Part shown: positions 50,307-60,776 of the stretch, one piece after another | Layout: each line of letters begins with the position of its first letter | Position numbering within the stretch: position 1 is the first letter of the stretch | Source of the DNA: Microglena sp. YARC | Lineage: Eukaryota > Chlorophyta > Chlorophyceae > Chlamydomonadales > Chlamydomonadaceae | DNA: 64,000 nt | Direction: 5' to 3' | Assembly: GCA_022414725.1 (NCBI GenBank) | Contig: CM039462.1 | Coordinates: forward strand, 81,193,390 to 81,257,389 | Notes under the pieces: generated by a model | Databases searched by the model: none | What the model was told of the DNA's origin: nothing | Seen by the model: the letters and a program-made list of their open reading frames with translations, nothing else | Program-made: the position numbers and the translations under genes

Positions 50307-50833
50307 GTTACACAGTAGTGTGTATGTCTAATGCTTGATGTGAACTGTGAACTGTGGGCTCCCCTCCGGTCGCCCACCCGCTCGGTTCCTCGCGGACTCC
50401 TTTGTGGGGCTCCCCTCCGGTGAAAGGGGCTCCGCGCTTGTTGAATACAATCCGTTGTTTGCCAATGGCTGTCTGTACATGGACATCTCGTGACCCGAAA
50501 GGGCATCGGTGGCGCTAACTAATTGTTTTCTACTCTTGATTGGCAACAACCATCATCCACTGTCTGCTTGAACGGTCCCAGAACGGGGCGCAGAGCATAC
50601 CTTGCGCGACTGTCATACTTCGCTTCGCACACAACCACGACTTGTTGTCTGCTGTCACCACGCAGCCACGAACCGCCTTCACAAGTTCGGACTCTAGGGT
50701 CGTGGCTGTTTTCTTGATGTGACCCTGAAATCCACCCAGTGCTTTGTCCCATTTTGTCGCAAGCTCACTTCAGTGTCTCCGTGCTACGCTGCACACGTAG
50801 AGGTCCTGTGTAGGGCGGGTGACATATATTTAT
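50307..50833. other. No gene that can be supported
   Basis: Contains a short duplication (TGGGCTCCCCTCCGGT near 50356, GGGGCTCCCCTCCGGTGAAA near 50405) and small ORFs on both strands without family features. Confidence 0.4.
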
Positions 50834-51220
50834 TCACAATACATGCTGATCCAAATGAAATGCTACCCCAACCGAAGCACACGCCGTCCTATACTCCGCA
50901 ATATGTTTCGGAGTCATAGCAACAACGTCATCAGGCGAGAACGACAACAACTTTTGCCTGAGACGGTCCTCAGCCGCATGACGGGCAGTAGCTTCATTGT
51001 CGGCACGGTCCTCTGCCTCACGCCGGGCATTAGCTTCCGAACGAAGTGCAGTAGCTTCTGCGCGACGTGCAGTAGCTTCATTGTCGGCACGGTCCTCAGC
51101 CTCACGCCGGGCAGTAGCTTCATTTTCAGCACGATAGGCATCAGCACGACGGTGGAAGTACATGAAAAGCGCAATGGTTGTTGCAACCGCTACAGTCAGC
51201 GGAACAGTAAAATGAAACAT
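50834..51220 (-). CDS. Membrane-anchored coiled-coil protein
   Basis: 128 residues. MFHFTVPLTVAVATTIALFM gives an N-terminal hydrophobic anchor; a long Ala/Glu/Arg coiled coil follows with repeated AEDRADNEATAR, then LLSFSPDDVVAMTPKHIAEY. The first codons lie inside a C-type motif (51191-51218); the next ATG (51163) would remove the anchor. The internal repeat is visible at DNA level (GTAGCTTCATTGTCGGCACG twice). Confidence 0.5.
   Translation of the reverse strand: MFHFTVPLTVAVATTIALFMYFHRRADAYRAENEATARREAEDRADNEATARRAEATALRSEANARREAEDRADNEATARHAAEDRLRQKLLSFSPDDVVAMTPKHIAEYRTACASVGVAFHLDQHVL
51191..51218 (-). promoter_or_regulatory. C-type motif at the start of the coiled-coil gene
   Basis: Minus strand GTTTCATTTTACTGTTCCGC then TGACTGTA; overlaps the putative start codon region. 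Confidence 0.45.
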
Positions 51221-51310
51221 GAAACATATATCAGATGGAAATAAATAATAATGTACGACATCGCCGTTAGAAAATTGGCGTTAAGAATGGTGTCGTGTGG
51301 ACGAGGAGTA

Positions 51311-51475
51311 AATGGGCGTTCCTGCCTCCCGGCCGATTTTGACTGGTTTCGAAACATGGTATGGAGCGGATTTGTGATTCCTTGGTGCTGATGTCTCAAG
51401 CTAGCGAGTCGTTCAGGGGCTCTAAATCCTGATTAGAAATTTAAAAAAATCGGCCGGGAGGCAGGAACGCCCATT
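51311..51475. mobile_element. 166-bp MITE with AGTA target duplication (inverted)
   Basis: Same element in the opposite orientation. AGTA at 51307-51310 and 51476-51479. Confidence 0.92.
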
Positions 51476-51659
51476 AGTATGCGAAAGCCTCCGCCTCGGC
51501 ATGTGAGGATGCGGCATGATGTGTCGTGATAGAGTGCGTGCGTGTCTTGTGTATTCAGTCTGATTAATCGGCTGACATTGGTGTTCCTCCTCTCTTTGCG
51601 CGTGTACTCAGATGTTTTTCGATCGTCGTCGACAGTGAGTGTTGTGTTGTGTTCCTCCG

Positions 51660-51868
51660 TTTGCGTGTGTACGTGTACAGTGAAACAAGTTGACACTCCT
51701 TTATCGATTCTTGCATTCTATTGTTTGCCCGCAAAGAACAAAGAACAAATACCATTGACCAGCTTGGTGTTGAAGACTGAAGCTGACAAGACGTCACATC
51801 TCGTCCACAATATCAGACTTCCACTCTATTATATGACAGAGTGGAAGTCTGATATTGTGGACGAGATG
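51660..51868 (-). pseudogene. Duplicate fragment of the D5 gene 3' end
   Basis: Minus-strand SVFNTKLVNG ... SLFFAGKQ ... ARIDKGV mirrors the C-terminus of the D5 protein (AVFSNRLVKAFFSGKQGIEW, ARIETICKKGV), with a stop and indels. The adjoining MTEWKSDIVDEM matches MTEWKSGIADS of D5. Probably left by a local duplication that also made the palindrome at 51797-51868. Confidence 0.6.
51797..51868. other. Perfect 31-bp inverted repeat
   Basis: Arms 51797-51827 (CATCTCGTCCACAATATCAG...) and 51838-51868 are exact reverse complements with a 10-base loop. The arm sequence is a copy of D5 coding DNA, indicating snap-back or fold-back synthesis within a duplicated D5 fragment. Confidence 0.9.
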
Positions 51869-51906
51869 TGTCCGACTGTAATGGGACATAATCCTTCCAC
51901 AGGAAC

Positions 51907-52161
51907 TTGAGGACGGTCCCCGCCAATGAGACCATCCGTGTCCACGATGTCAAGGCGTTGCTCGACCGTCTCGTCCCTCAGCATCAGTACCGTGCATCGA
52001 ATAAAGAAGTGTGCTGTTGTCAGTTAGTGAATAAGACTTGTTTATACTCGTCTACGAGTGTACGAGGGTTCGAAATCCGGCGTGTGTTCGATCGCGTCAG
52101 ATGGACGATGTTCGACGAGGATGATGATGATGCTAAAGCATGCCCCCTCAATCGTGTCTAA
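51907..52161 (+). CDS. Hypothetical ORF, 84 residues
   Basis: MRTVPANETIRVHDVKALLD, then RLVPQHQYRASNK and an acidic end (DEDDDDAKAC). Opposite strand to the D5 gene, tail-to-tail. No family. Confidence 0.3.
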   Translation: MRTVPANETIRVHDVKALLDRLVPQHQYRASNKEVCCCQLVNKTCLYSSTSVRGFEIRRVFDRVRWTMFDEDDDDAKACPLNRV

Positions 52162-55100
52162 CCAACAATTTTACACCCCCTTATCACTCCCTTTTTGCAT
52201 ATTGTCTCGATTCTTGCACTATCTTTCCACTCGATTCCCTGTTTTCCAGAAAAGAATGCCTTGACCAGCCTGTTGCTGAAGACTGCTGCCGCGGGTCCAT
52301 AGTGGGACTCTATCCACCGGGCCTTGAGGTCCCCGGCCCACACCACGTCCGAACACTCCCCCGTCACCTCCACCACCTCCTCGAGCCACTCGGCAAGGGG
52401 GTTGGCGCTGTCCGCAATACCAGACTTCCACTCGGTCATCGATACCGGTAGTTTGTCGAAGATGCTTGAGCGCCCCGGCCGACTTAAGTGCTCTATGAAC
52501 AGCTGCGCCAGCGCCGACAGCCAAGTGGGCAATATTTTGGTAAGGTTCCGTCGCTCAAACTCGTTCTCGTGCTCTGGGTCGGGTTGTTGCACAAAGTTTG
52601 AGCGCATGGGAACCACGATCATCCTTTTGACAAATGCGTTGTCTCCTCCGTCGAACGTTGGACAATCGCCTTCGTTGAATACCATGACGACCCCAGCCTG
52701 CCAGATGAATTCGAAAGAGTCCGCAGAGCCACATGAGCGCCCTTCGATACACACACCCTCCCCCCCCGCAATGTTTTTGATCAACGCCTCGTCCAGAGGG
52801 ATGTTGGATTTCATTTCGTCTGCCACCAGTAGCCTGAGACCTTTCATGGCCTCGAGACCCGCGTCGTGGTCATCCCGGCTCCTTGCAAACGACCCCTTTG
52901 TCAGGAACTTTTTTCCATTACTGCTCTTGTACGAGCTGAAGAAGCTGCCCATGAGCGTCATAAGGGTACTTTTTCCGTTGTCTCCGGATGTTTTATCGGT
53001 GAAGGCTAGGAATTTCTTCTCATCGCGTCGACCTGTTAGGAGACCCGCGAAAAATGAGAGCACGACGTCACGCTCATCTTCCACTGGCAGAATTTTTAGA
53101 AAGAAGTCGTCTAGCTCCTCTTTGCATCTTTGGAGGTTGTGGTTGTCCTCCTCTCCCTGGTAATCCCACTTCGCACACCTGCTAATATTGTCGGTAAATC
53201 TCTACGTTTCTGAAAACTACGTTGTCCCTCGACAAGCTGTCAAATACACCGTTGTTGACCGCAAAGAGGTCAGGGTTGACATCGAGGTTATCGGTGAACG
53301 TTTCGTCTAGGACGAGAAGTGCGATGGCTTGAAGTAACACAGAACGCCCCTTAAACCGTGTCGACAAACCCCCGAATCTTCTTATTCGTCTTGTTATTCT
53401 TCTCAGCAGGGAATTTGGATTTGAACTCGAGTTTGATTACTTTGATTATCATCAAGTTGCTTAAGTTCGACCAGCGATTGGTAGCAGGGTCGCAGTAGTA
53501 CATGTCACCTACGCATTCTTTCCTGTTGAGTTTTGGCACACACTTGATTCTGGTGAAGAATTCTGGTGCGGCCTCCATGAACTTCTCCGCCAACGTATCC
53601 TCTTTGATTGATGACGAAAACGAGTCATCATCATCATCATCATCTCCCCTCTTCATGTTGATGTTGATGGTGCCTTTGTTGACCAGGAAGATGTTCTGCG
53701 TGATCCCGTACATGTTCTTCGCGTGGGACTCTTGCGCCTTGAAGATCATGTTATGGATTGTGTTGATGACCTGCTTGTCTCGGATAGTTGCGTTGCTCGT
53801 GTTGGATCTCACATTTACGTATTGGTTGTCACTTCCCATATTCATTAATGCGATTTGCAAGCCGTCGGTGCTCTTCAAGATGGCACTGTTAATTGTTTTG
53901 CCATCCATGGTCCGCAGCTCGCATTCGAATGGTCCTTGGTCGATAGGCACGTTCTTGATGAACCCTGGGTCTTCATGGATTGGGAACTTGTCGATCATCG
54001 ATCCATAATATATTTCATCTACCTCCACCATGTATTTGTTCTTGTGGATGGCTCCTTTCGCTCCGTTGTCAATCTTGAACTCGATGCTATCGTTTACGAC
54101 ATTCAATGATACCATGTTGTCAATTGCCAATTCTAGCTTTACCTTGAGGTCTTTGATGATGCGATCCTTGTCGATTTCCTCGCCCTGTTTGTTGGTGTTG
54201 TCCCATTTTAGGATCCATTCGGCGTACCCCATCGGGTCATCCTGCTTGGCAAGGAAGCGGAGTGTCCCTAGAGTGATATTTGTCGGCTTCAGATTTGCCC
54301 ACACCTGTTCGTGCTTGGTGTCACAGAACTTATCGGGGCATTTTTTTGCAAAAGACTTCCATATATCGAGGCGCTGAGTGTCGGTTCCTGCGTCGACTGT
54401 ATTCTTCAGCGCCATCCCGACCTTCAGCCATGAATCGTATCCGCTGGCTCTTTGTGCGTCTAGAATGTCCACGAGATTGTATAGGGATTCCACATTCCTT
54501 CCATGCTGCGAGTCGAATGTCTTTTTAGTCTCTGACACGTTTTGGATCTTGTACTGGTCGATTTCCTCCTGACCGTATTTGGTGTATATGCTGTGCCCCC
54601 CGTGCGGATGCACACGGATGCTCAGATTCTGCACGAGTGTATCGAGATCCATATTCTGTACGTCAAGTTTCTTGAGCGAGCCTGCTCCAGTATCAAGTTG
54701 GTACCAGGCAGTGACTTTCCACGGGTGGGTCTCATCCGGTTTCTTGGATCCGTACAAGAACCACCTGCCTCCCGGGGTGATCACGCTTTTGTCATATATC
54801 TTTCCGGGATCCATTTCGGCCATTCCTGGGATGCAAATGGTGCTCTCGTACGTCCTATGTTCGGTCATATCGTTTACGAAGTGCTCTCTGATGGCGAGTT
54901 GGATCTCTGGGTGTGTGATGACATTTGGCATGACCACGTGGAGACCATCTTTGTACACCCCTAAGTGTTTCTTGTCGAGTCTTGGATTTGGCTTCTCGAG
55001 GATCACGACGTCCATGTGCTGCTGGTCTACAAAGTACTTGGTGGCCGACACGAGCGCGTCCATGAAGTTCTCGATGTGCTTCTGTGTGTATATGCGCTCA

Positions 55101-55354
55101 GGGGTGTTCTGTCGCATGTCCAGGTCAACTATGATTGGTGAGGTGTCTGTATGGGTCTCTACGATGGACAGGGGTCGACCCTCATCCCTGAGCGCGTGCA
55201 AGTATGCCTCGCGGAACGCCTGTGCATGAGGTCCACCATCAGGGATCGCAAACGATCCGAACATGGGGTCCCCCATAGCACCGTGGGTTGCCTCGGTGGG
55301 GGCAGGGAAGTTCTTGACATGTGCCGCCACCAGAAGAACATCGAGGGATGACAT
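52158..55354 (-). CDS. D5-like primase-helicase (two frameshifts)
   Basis: Hallmark replication gene of large DNA viruses. N-terminal primase-like part: IIVDLDMRQ (~74-82, acidic pair) and KDGLHVVMPN (~135-144, His). Middle: SGYDSWLKVGMALKN (PriCT-type) and DNISRCAKWDYQ (D5 N-terminal domain). C-terminal superfamily 3 helicase: TSGDNGKSTLMTLM (Walker A), LRLLVADEM (Walker B), VVMVFNEGDCPTF (sensor) and NAFVKRMIVVPM. Frame breaks near 53360 and 53180; joined length about 1065 residues, typical for NCLDV D5 proteins. A small ORF (55364-55711) precedes it by 9 bp, and an iteron-rich array lies beyond that. Confidence 0.9.
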
Positions 55355-55363
55355 ATCGGGTGT

Positions 55364-55711
55364 TTAATAAACATTGTATGATTCTTCTTTAAGCTTTTCC
55401 CTCACTATTTTTGCCAGATCTTTGATTGCCATATTTCTGTTTCTTTGGTATTCGCACTGTTTTGCCGTGTCCCTTGCTCCATACGTTGGTCCCTCCGGGT
55501 CAAACTGCATAATTTCCCTGAACTCTGTGAGTAGCCTTGCTAGGATGACCCCTTCGTTTTCTTCTTTGCTGACTCCGATGAGTATCTCCTTGAATTTTTC
55601 TTCTATCTGTCTGTACCGCCTCTTTGATAGCATGGACTGCCCCTTTTTCATGGGGGCATCAGAAGCAGTAGCAGAGGTAAATGATGATCCCGTATTGTCT
55701 TCAGTGCCCAT
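55364..55711 (-). CDS. Hypothetical protein upstream of D5
   Basis: 115 residues, intact. Ser/Thr-rich N-terminus, then LSKRRYRQIEEKFKEILIGV, EFREIMQFDPEGPTYGARDT and a helical Lys/Glu-rich end. Same strand as D5 with a 9-bp spacing, so possibly co-expressed. No family recognised. Confidence 0.5.
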   Translation of the reverse strand: MGTEDNTGSSFTSATASDAPMKKGQSMLSKRRYRQIEEKFKEILIGVSKEENEGVILARLLTEFREIMQFDPEGPTYGARDTAKQCEYQRNRNMAIKDLAKIVREKLKEESYNVY

Positions 55712-55957
55712 AATACCTGAGTGATTTGTCTTAGTAATGCTTGTGAGATTGTAGTAGTAATGCCTTGTATTATCGTTTTCACTTTACACATAATCGATTG
55801 GATTGTTTCTACATTAGATTCCCCTCCAAAAAAGAGATCGAGTGCGCATGTGCTTCGCAGAGCGCAACTCCCCTGCACTTTGCTTGACCTCCCAAGCGTT
55901 TCAATGAAAATCCCAAGCTTTACATCGAGAAGCCCAGTGCATGGTGTATGTAAGTCA
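55712..55957. other. Intergenic with short transposon-related block
   Basis: The stretch 55885-55950 (AATCCCAAGC... GCATGGTGTA) resembles 41654-41715 at the 3' end of the transposase gene. No gene supported. Confidence 0.4.
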
Positions 55958-58803
55958 ATTTTCAATTTTCAATTTACAATATGAAAAATGTCACTTTTCA
56001 ATTTACAATATGAAAAATGAAAAATGCAATTTTCTCATAAACCTATGAAATCTGTGGTAACGTTGGTAACGTTGGTATCGTTGGTGACATGGTTTATGAA
56101 GTGAGGAAGATAATTCAGATGATAAATCAACAAGCGAAGAGAGTAGACGTCATGCGTCAAAGAAGACCCTGAGTAGGAATGTACCGTTGTTACCGTTGTT
56201 ACCGTTGTTACAATTTAGTTGGTTACACTGTTTATTAAGAATATGAGAATTCAGATGATGAATCGTCTTGAAAAAAGAAGGATATCATGAATTAATAATT
56301 AATATTACCATGTTACCAATGATACCAATAAAAAGTAAGTATATTAAAATGTCACTTTTCAATTTACAATATGAAAAATGAAAAAATGCAATTTTCTCAT
56401 AAACCTATGAAATCTGTGGTAACGTTGGTAACGTTGGTATCGTTGGTGACATGGTTTATGAAGTGAGGAAGATAATTCAGATGATGAATCAACAAGCGAA
56501 GAGAGTAGACGTCATGCGTCAAAGAAGACCTGAGTAGGAATGTACCGTTGTTACCGTTGTTACCGCTGTTACCGTTGTTACAATTTAGTTGGTTACACTG
56601 TTTATTAAGAATATGAGAATTCAGATGATGAATCGTCTTGAAAAAAGAAGGATATCATGAATTAATAATTAATATTACCATGTTACCAATGATACCAATA
56701 AAAAGTAAGCATATTAAAATGTCACTTTTCAATTTACAATATGAAAAATGAAAAATGCAATTTTCTCATAAACCTATGAAATCTGTGGTAACGTTGGTAA
56801 CGTTGGTATCGTTGGTGACATGGTTTATGAAGTGAGGAAGATAATTCAGATGATGAATCAACAAGCGAAGAGAGTAGACGTCATGCGTCAAAGAAGACCC
56901 TGAGTAGGAATGTACCGTTGTTACCGTTGTTACCGCTGTTACCGTTGTTACAATTTAGTTGGTTACACTGTTTATTAAGAATATGAGAATTCAGATGATG
57001 AATCGTCTTGAAAAAAGAAGGATATCATGAATTAATAATTAATATTACCATGTTACCAATGATACCAATAAAAAGTAAGCATATTAAAATGTCACTTTTC
57101 AATTTACAATATGAAAAATGAAAAATGCAATTTTCTCATAAACCTATGAAATCTGTGGTAACGTTGGTAACGTTGGTATCGTTGGTGACATGGTTTATGA
57201 AGTGAGGAAGATAATTCAGATGATGAATCAACAAGCGAAGAGAGTAGACGTCATGCGTCAAAGAAGACCCTGAGTAGGAATGTACCGTTGTTACCGTTGT
57301 TACCGCTGTTACCGTTGTTACAATTTAGTTGGTTACACTGTTTATTAAGAATATGAGAATTCAGATGATGAATCGTCTTGAAAAAAGAAGGATATCATGA
57401 ATTAATAATTAATATTACCATGTTACCAATGATACCAATAAAAAGTAAGTATATTAAAATGTCACTTTTCAATTTACAATATGAAAAATGAAAAATGCAA
57501 TTTTCTCATAAACCTATGAAATCTGTGGTAACGTTGGTAACGTTGGTATCGTTGGTGACATGGTTTATGAAGTGAGGAAGATAATTCAGATGATGAATCA
57601 ACAAGCGAAGAGAGTAGACGTCATGCGTCAAAGAAGACCCTGAGTAGGAATGTACCGTTGTTACCGTTGTTACCGCTGTTACCGTTGTTACAATTTAGTT
57701 GGTTACACTGTTTATTAAGAATATGAGAATTCAGATGATGAATCGTCTTGAAAAAAGAAGGATATCATGAATTAATAATTAATATTACCATGTTACCAAT
57801 GATACCAATAAAAAGTAAGTATATTAAAATGTCACTTTTCAATTTACAATATGAAAAATGAAAAATGCAATTTTCTCATAAACCTATGAAATCTGTGGTA
57901 ACGTTGGTAACGTTGGTATCGTTGGTGACATGGTTTATGAAGTGAGGAAGATAATTCAGATGATGAATCAACAAGCGAAGAGAGTAGACGTCATGCGTCA
58001 AAGAAGACCCTGAGTAGGAATGTACCGTTGTTACCGTTGTTACCGCTGTTACCGTTGTTACAATTTAGTTGGTTACACTGTTTATTAAGAATATGAGAAT
58101 TCAGATGATGAATCGTCTTGAAAAAAGAAGGATATCATGAATTAATAATTAATATTACCATGTTACCAATGATACCAATAAAAAGTAAGTATATTAAAAT
58201 GTCACTTTTCAATTTACAATATGAAAAATGAAAAATGCAATTTTCTCATAAACCTATGAAATCTGTGGTAACGTTGGTAACGTTGGTATCGTTGGTGACA
58301 TGGTTTATGAAGTGAGGAAGATAATTCAGATGATGAATCAACAAGCGAAGAGAGTAGACGTCATGCGTCAAAGAAGACCCTGAGTAGGAATGTACCGTTG
58401 TTACCGTTGTTACCGCTGTTACCGTTGTTACAATTTAGTTGGTTACACTGTTTATTAAGAATATGAGAATTCAGATGATGAATCGTCTTGAAAAAAGAAG
58501 GATATCATGAATTAATAATTAATATTACCATGTTACCAATGATACCAATAAAAAGTAAGCATATTAAAATGTCACTTTTCAATTTACAATATGAAAAATG
58601 AAAAATGCAATTTTCTCATAAACCTATGAAATCTGTGGTAACGTTGGTAACGTTGGTATCGTTGGTGACATGGTTTATGAAGTGAGGAAGATAATTCAGA
58701 TGATGAATCAACAAGCGAAGAGAGTAGACGTCATGCGTCAAAGAAGACCCTGAGTAGGAATGTACCGTTGTTACCGTTGTTACCGCTGTTACAATTAGTT
58801 GGA
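55958..58803. repeat. ~7.7 tandem copies of a 370-bp iteron-bearing unit
   Basis: AAACCTATGAAATCTGTGGT recurs at 56038, 56401, 56770, 57140, 57510, 57880, 58250 and 58620, i.e. periods of 363, 369 and then exactly 370 bp. Each unit holds three clusters of a 9-bp iteron GGTAACNNN: plus strand GGTAACGTTGGTAACGTTGG and on; minus strand within TACCGTTGTTACCGTTGTTA; minus strand within TTACCATGTTACCAATGATA. The number of minus-strand iterons varies by one 9-mer between units. AT-rich between clusters, near-identical copies, stops in all frames. Confidence 0.92.
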
Positions 58804-59039
58804 TACCCCTCCTATCACTCTTTTTCACGTGCGTGCTTTTGTGATCTTGCGATCTCCCCCGCACACCTCGCTTCTCATATCGCACACATTGAAGCGCATG
58901 ATGATGGAACATCCCCCTCCCAACCCTGCACACCCAAGCTTCTCGGATCTGAAAAGAAGGGTCTAAATACCGTTTTCGTGTACGTGTGTCTTCACTTCGA
59001 ATGTGGATACACAAGAGGATGGATGAGACCAAGTTTTTT

Positions 59040-59840
59040 CTACTCGTCTTCAATCACAAGCAAATCTTGTGGCATACGGGCCTTGTCCCGTAAACTTGGC
59101 AGTGTGGAAACACGCACGACACCCACGAAAGTCACAACAAAGCCGGCGACATTCCAATCATTTGTCATTATTTGTCTGCCGTCGATGATCTCGACGGGAT
59201 GCGATGGCGTTGGAATGGCCTCACCGCGGTACATGATGTCACTGACCATGTCTGTCAGCTTTTCCTTGGCAGCTTCAAATGCCTCCTCCATCGTGCCTCC
59301 GGCGCCAATCGCACATCGCACATCAGGCACGGTAACCTCATGGCAGGAATATCCATCTTCGGGACGGTAACATGTGTTGTAAACCCCCCAGAATTCATAA
59401 AAATCTAGGTAGTCTTGTGGTGCCGCCGTGAAGGTCTCCTCCACCAAGGGTGCATTTGCGCTTATCTCGTTAGCTGTTATTTCAATATTTCGAACAGCTT
59501 GCTGTGCCTTTCTCTTACGAAACCTTCTTATCCAACGGCGCAAGCAATGTTCAACTTTGTTGTGCCAGAAAATGGTGAACGAGATGTCAAAGACCTTATC
59601 TCGTTTTGTGATTGTATGCGCAAACAATGTATTGGGGTCAAGAGCGGTGACACATGGGTTCAATTGTTTCATGTAAACACGATCCCCCATCCAATCACGG
59701 ATGACGATTGATGTGCCTAAATCCCATAACAGTCGGACATCCTCGGCAATCACGGTGCCTGTCCCCGAAAGCACCATGCACGTGTCCTTCGGGGGCCACC
59801 AATCCTGAGAATAAAATCGGAACATGATCGGGTTGAGCAT
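59040..59840 (-). CDS. HicB-like domain protein
   Basis: Start MLNPIMFRFY at 59840 (the longer frame to 59888 only translates the D-type motif). 266 residues. The N-terminal half is unknown (RDWMGDRVYMKQLNPCVTAL, KVEHCLRRWIRRFRKRKAQQ, basic). The C-terminal ~110 residues fit HicB: DFYEFWGVYNTCYRPEDGYS, CHEVTVPDVRCAIGAGGTME, EAFEAAKEKLTDMVSDIMYR, GEAIPTPS, then SLRDKARMPQDLL. HicB is the antitoxin fold of bacterial HicAB modules; no HicA-type ORF was seen next to it, so this is probably a domesticated HicB fold. A D-type motif starts 11 bp upstream. Confidence 0.68.
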   Translation of the reverse strand: MLNPIMFRFYSQDWWPPKDTCMVLSGTGTVIAEDVRLLWDLGTSIVIRDWMGDRVYMKQLNPCVTALDPNTLFAHTITKRDKVFDISFTIFWHNKVEHCLRRWIRRFRKRKAQQAVRNIEITANEISANAPLVEETFTAAPQDYLDFYEFWGVYNTCYRPEDGYSCHEVTVPDVRCAIGAGGTMEEAFEAAKEKLTDMVSDIMYRGEAIPTPSHPVEIIDGRQIMTNDWNVAGFVVTFVGVVRVSTLPSLRDKARMPQDLLVIEDE

Positions 59841-59850
59841 CTTAAGTTTA

Positions 59851-59885
59851 GTAGTTCTCAAATAAAGTGGGACACCCCTTATAAT
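59851..59885 (-). promoter_or_regulatory. D-type motif upstream of the HicB-like gene
   Basis: Minus strand GATTATAAGGGGTGTCCCAC then TTTATTTGAGAACTAC. Upstream flank AACGATCTGCAGTCTGGATG is shared with the Fanzor remnant 2 end at 48535-48555, so this is an element end as well. Confidence 0.5.
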
Positions 59886-60073
59886 CATCCAGACTGCAGA
59901 TCGTTTGAAGAACTCTGCCGCCGGGGTGAGGTCACCTAGGCAGCTGCTGCTGTGTCTCCTACAACGTTAACATCCTGCAATTTGTTGATTCAAAATCGTA
60001 TTGGTGTTCCAATGCCCCGTGGGTTGCTACACCATTTGGTTACACTCAGACCGGTCAATAATGTTACAGTATA

Positions 60074-60776
60074 TTGAATCAATTCAAATTCTCTATGTAC
60101 AACTTGGACAGACGGTCGATTGTTGTAACATTGCTGCAAAGTTTGAGGAGAGTGGCTATACTTGCGAATGTAAGCCACATGACAGTCTCAAGGTGGATCT
60201 CAAACCCCACTAAAAAAGTGTACAACCGGAATAAACCTACAAAATCGGATGTGGTCATAGAGTTCTTAAAGGCGTCATTAAAAATATATCCATTCGCATC
60301 TCTTGCTGTTCTTCGTCATAAGGTAAAGGATGCTTTCGGATTTGAGGTATAATGGGCGTTCCTGCCTCCCGGCCGATTTATTAAAATTTCTAATCAGGAT
60401 TTAGAGCCTCCTGAACGACTCTCTAGCTTGATACATCAGCACCAATGAATCACAATTCCGCTCCATACCATGTTTCGCAGCCAGTCAAAATCGGCCGGGA
60501 GGCAGGAACGCCCATTGTATCAAAATAATTGATTCGCGTTGTGATAAAAAGGCTTGGGCTCACAAAGAAAAAAGCAAAGTTCTTCTCCAGGCCTGATAAC
60601 TTATATGAGAAAACCACGTCATTCATAAGCCAACGGTTAAAAGAGGAAGGGAGGACTTTTGTATCGATCGACGAAACTTCATTTGGAAGACATACGAGAG
60701 ACGTGTTTGGCTACTCACCAAAGGGAGAGCTACTGGTTGTACCGAGGTTGAGACCTAGGGTGACGACAATGTCAAT
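60074..60776 (+). pseudogene. IS630/Tc1-type transposase, truncated and MITE-interrupted
   Basis: Codes for the same protein as 41535-42716 (MSRWISNPTKKVYNRNKP-type N-terminus with RRVAILANVSHMTVSRWISN, then SIDETSFGRHTRDVFGYSPK with D1), but breaks off at RPRVTTMS, before D2 and E. A MITE (60351-60516) splits the frame after GFEV. It keeps the element's 5' flank (GACCGGTCAATAATGTTACA). Confidence 0.88.
60351..60516. mobile_element. 166-bp MITE inside the transposase copy (GTAT duplication)
   Basis: GTAT at 60347-60350 and 60517-60520. The uninterrupted copy reads GAGGTATCAAAAGAATTG at this place, proving that GTAT is the duplicated target. Confidence 0.95.

Noticed and set aside
53502..55229. 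Plus-strand ORFs opposite the D5 gene
   Set aside because: Shadows; D5 motifs are unambiguous on the minus strand.
55958..58803. 370-bp repeats considered as a CRISPR array
   Set aside because: The unit is an unbroken 370-bp tandem repeat without unique spacers.
58616..59053. 145-residue minus-strand ORF ending in NVTNVT repeats
   Set aside because: Runs from the HicB-gene flank into the last tandem unit; the Val-Thr repeats come from the 9-bp iterons and other units carry stops.
59040..59888. HicB-like gene as a bacterial HicAB toxin-antitoxin pair
   Set aside because: No HicA-like small basic ORF is adjacent on either strand.
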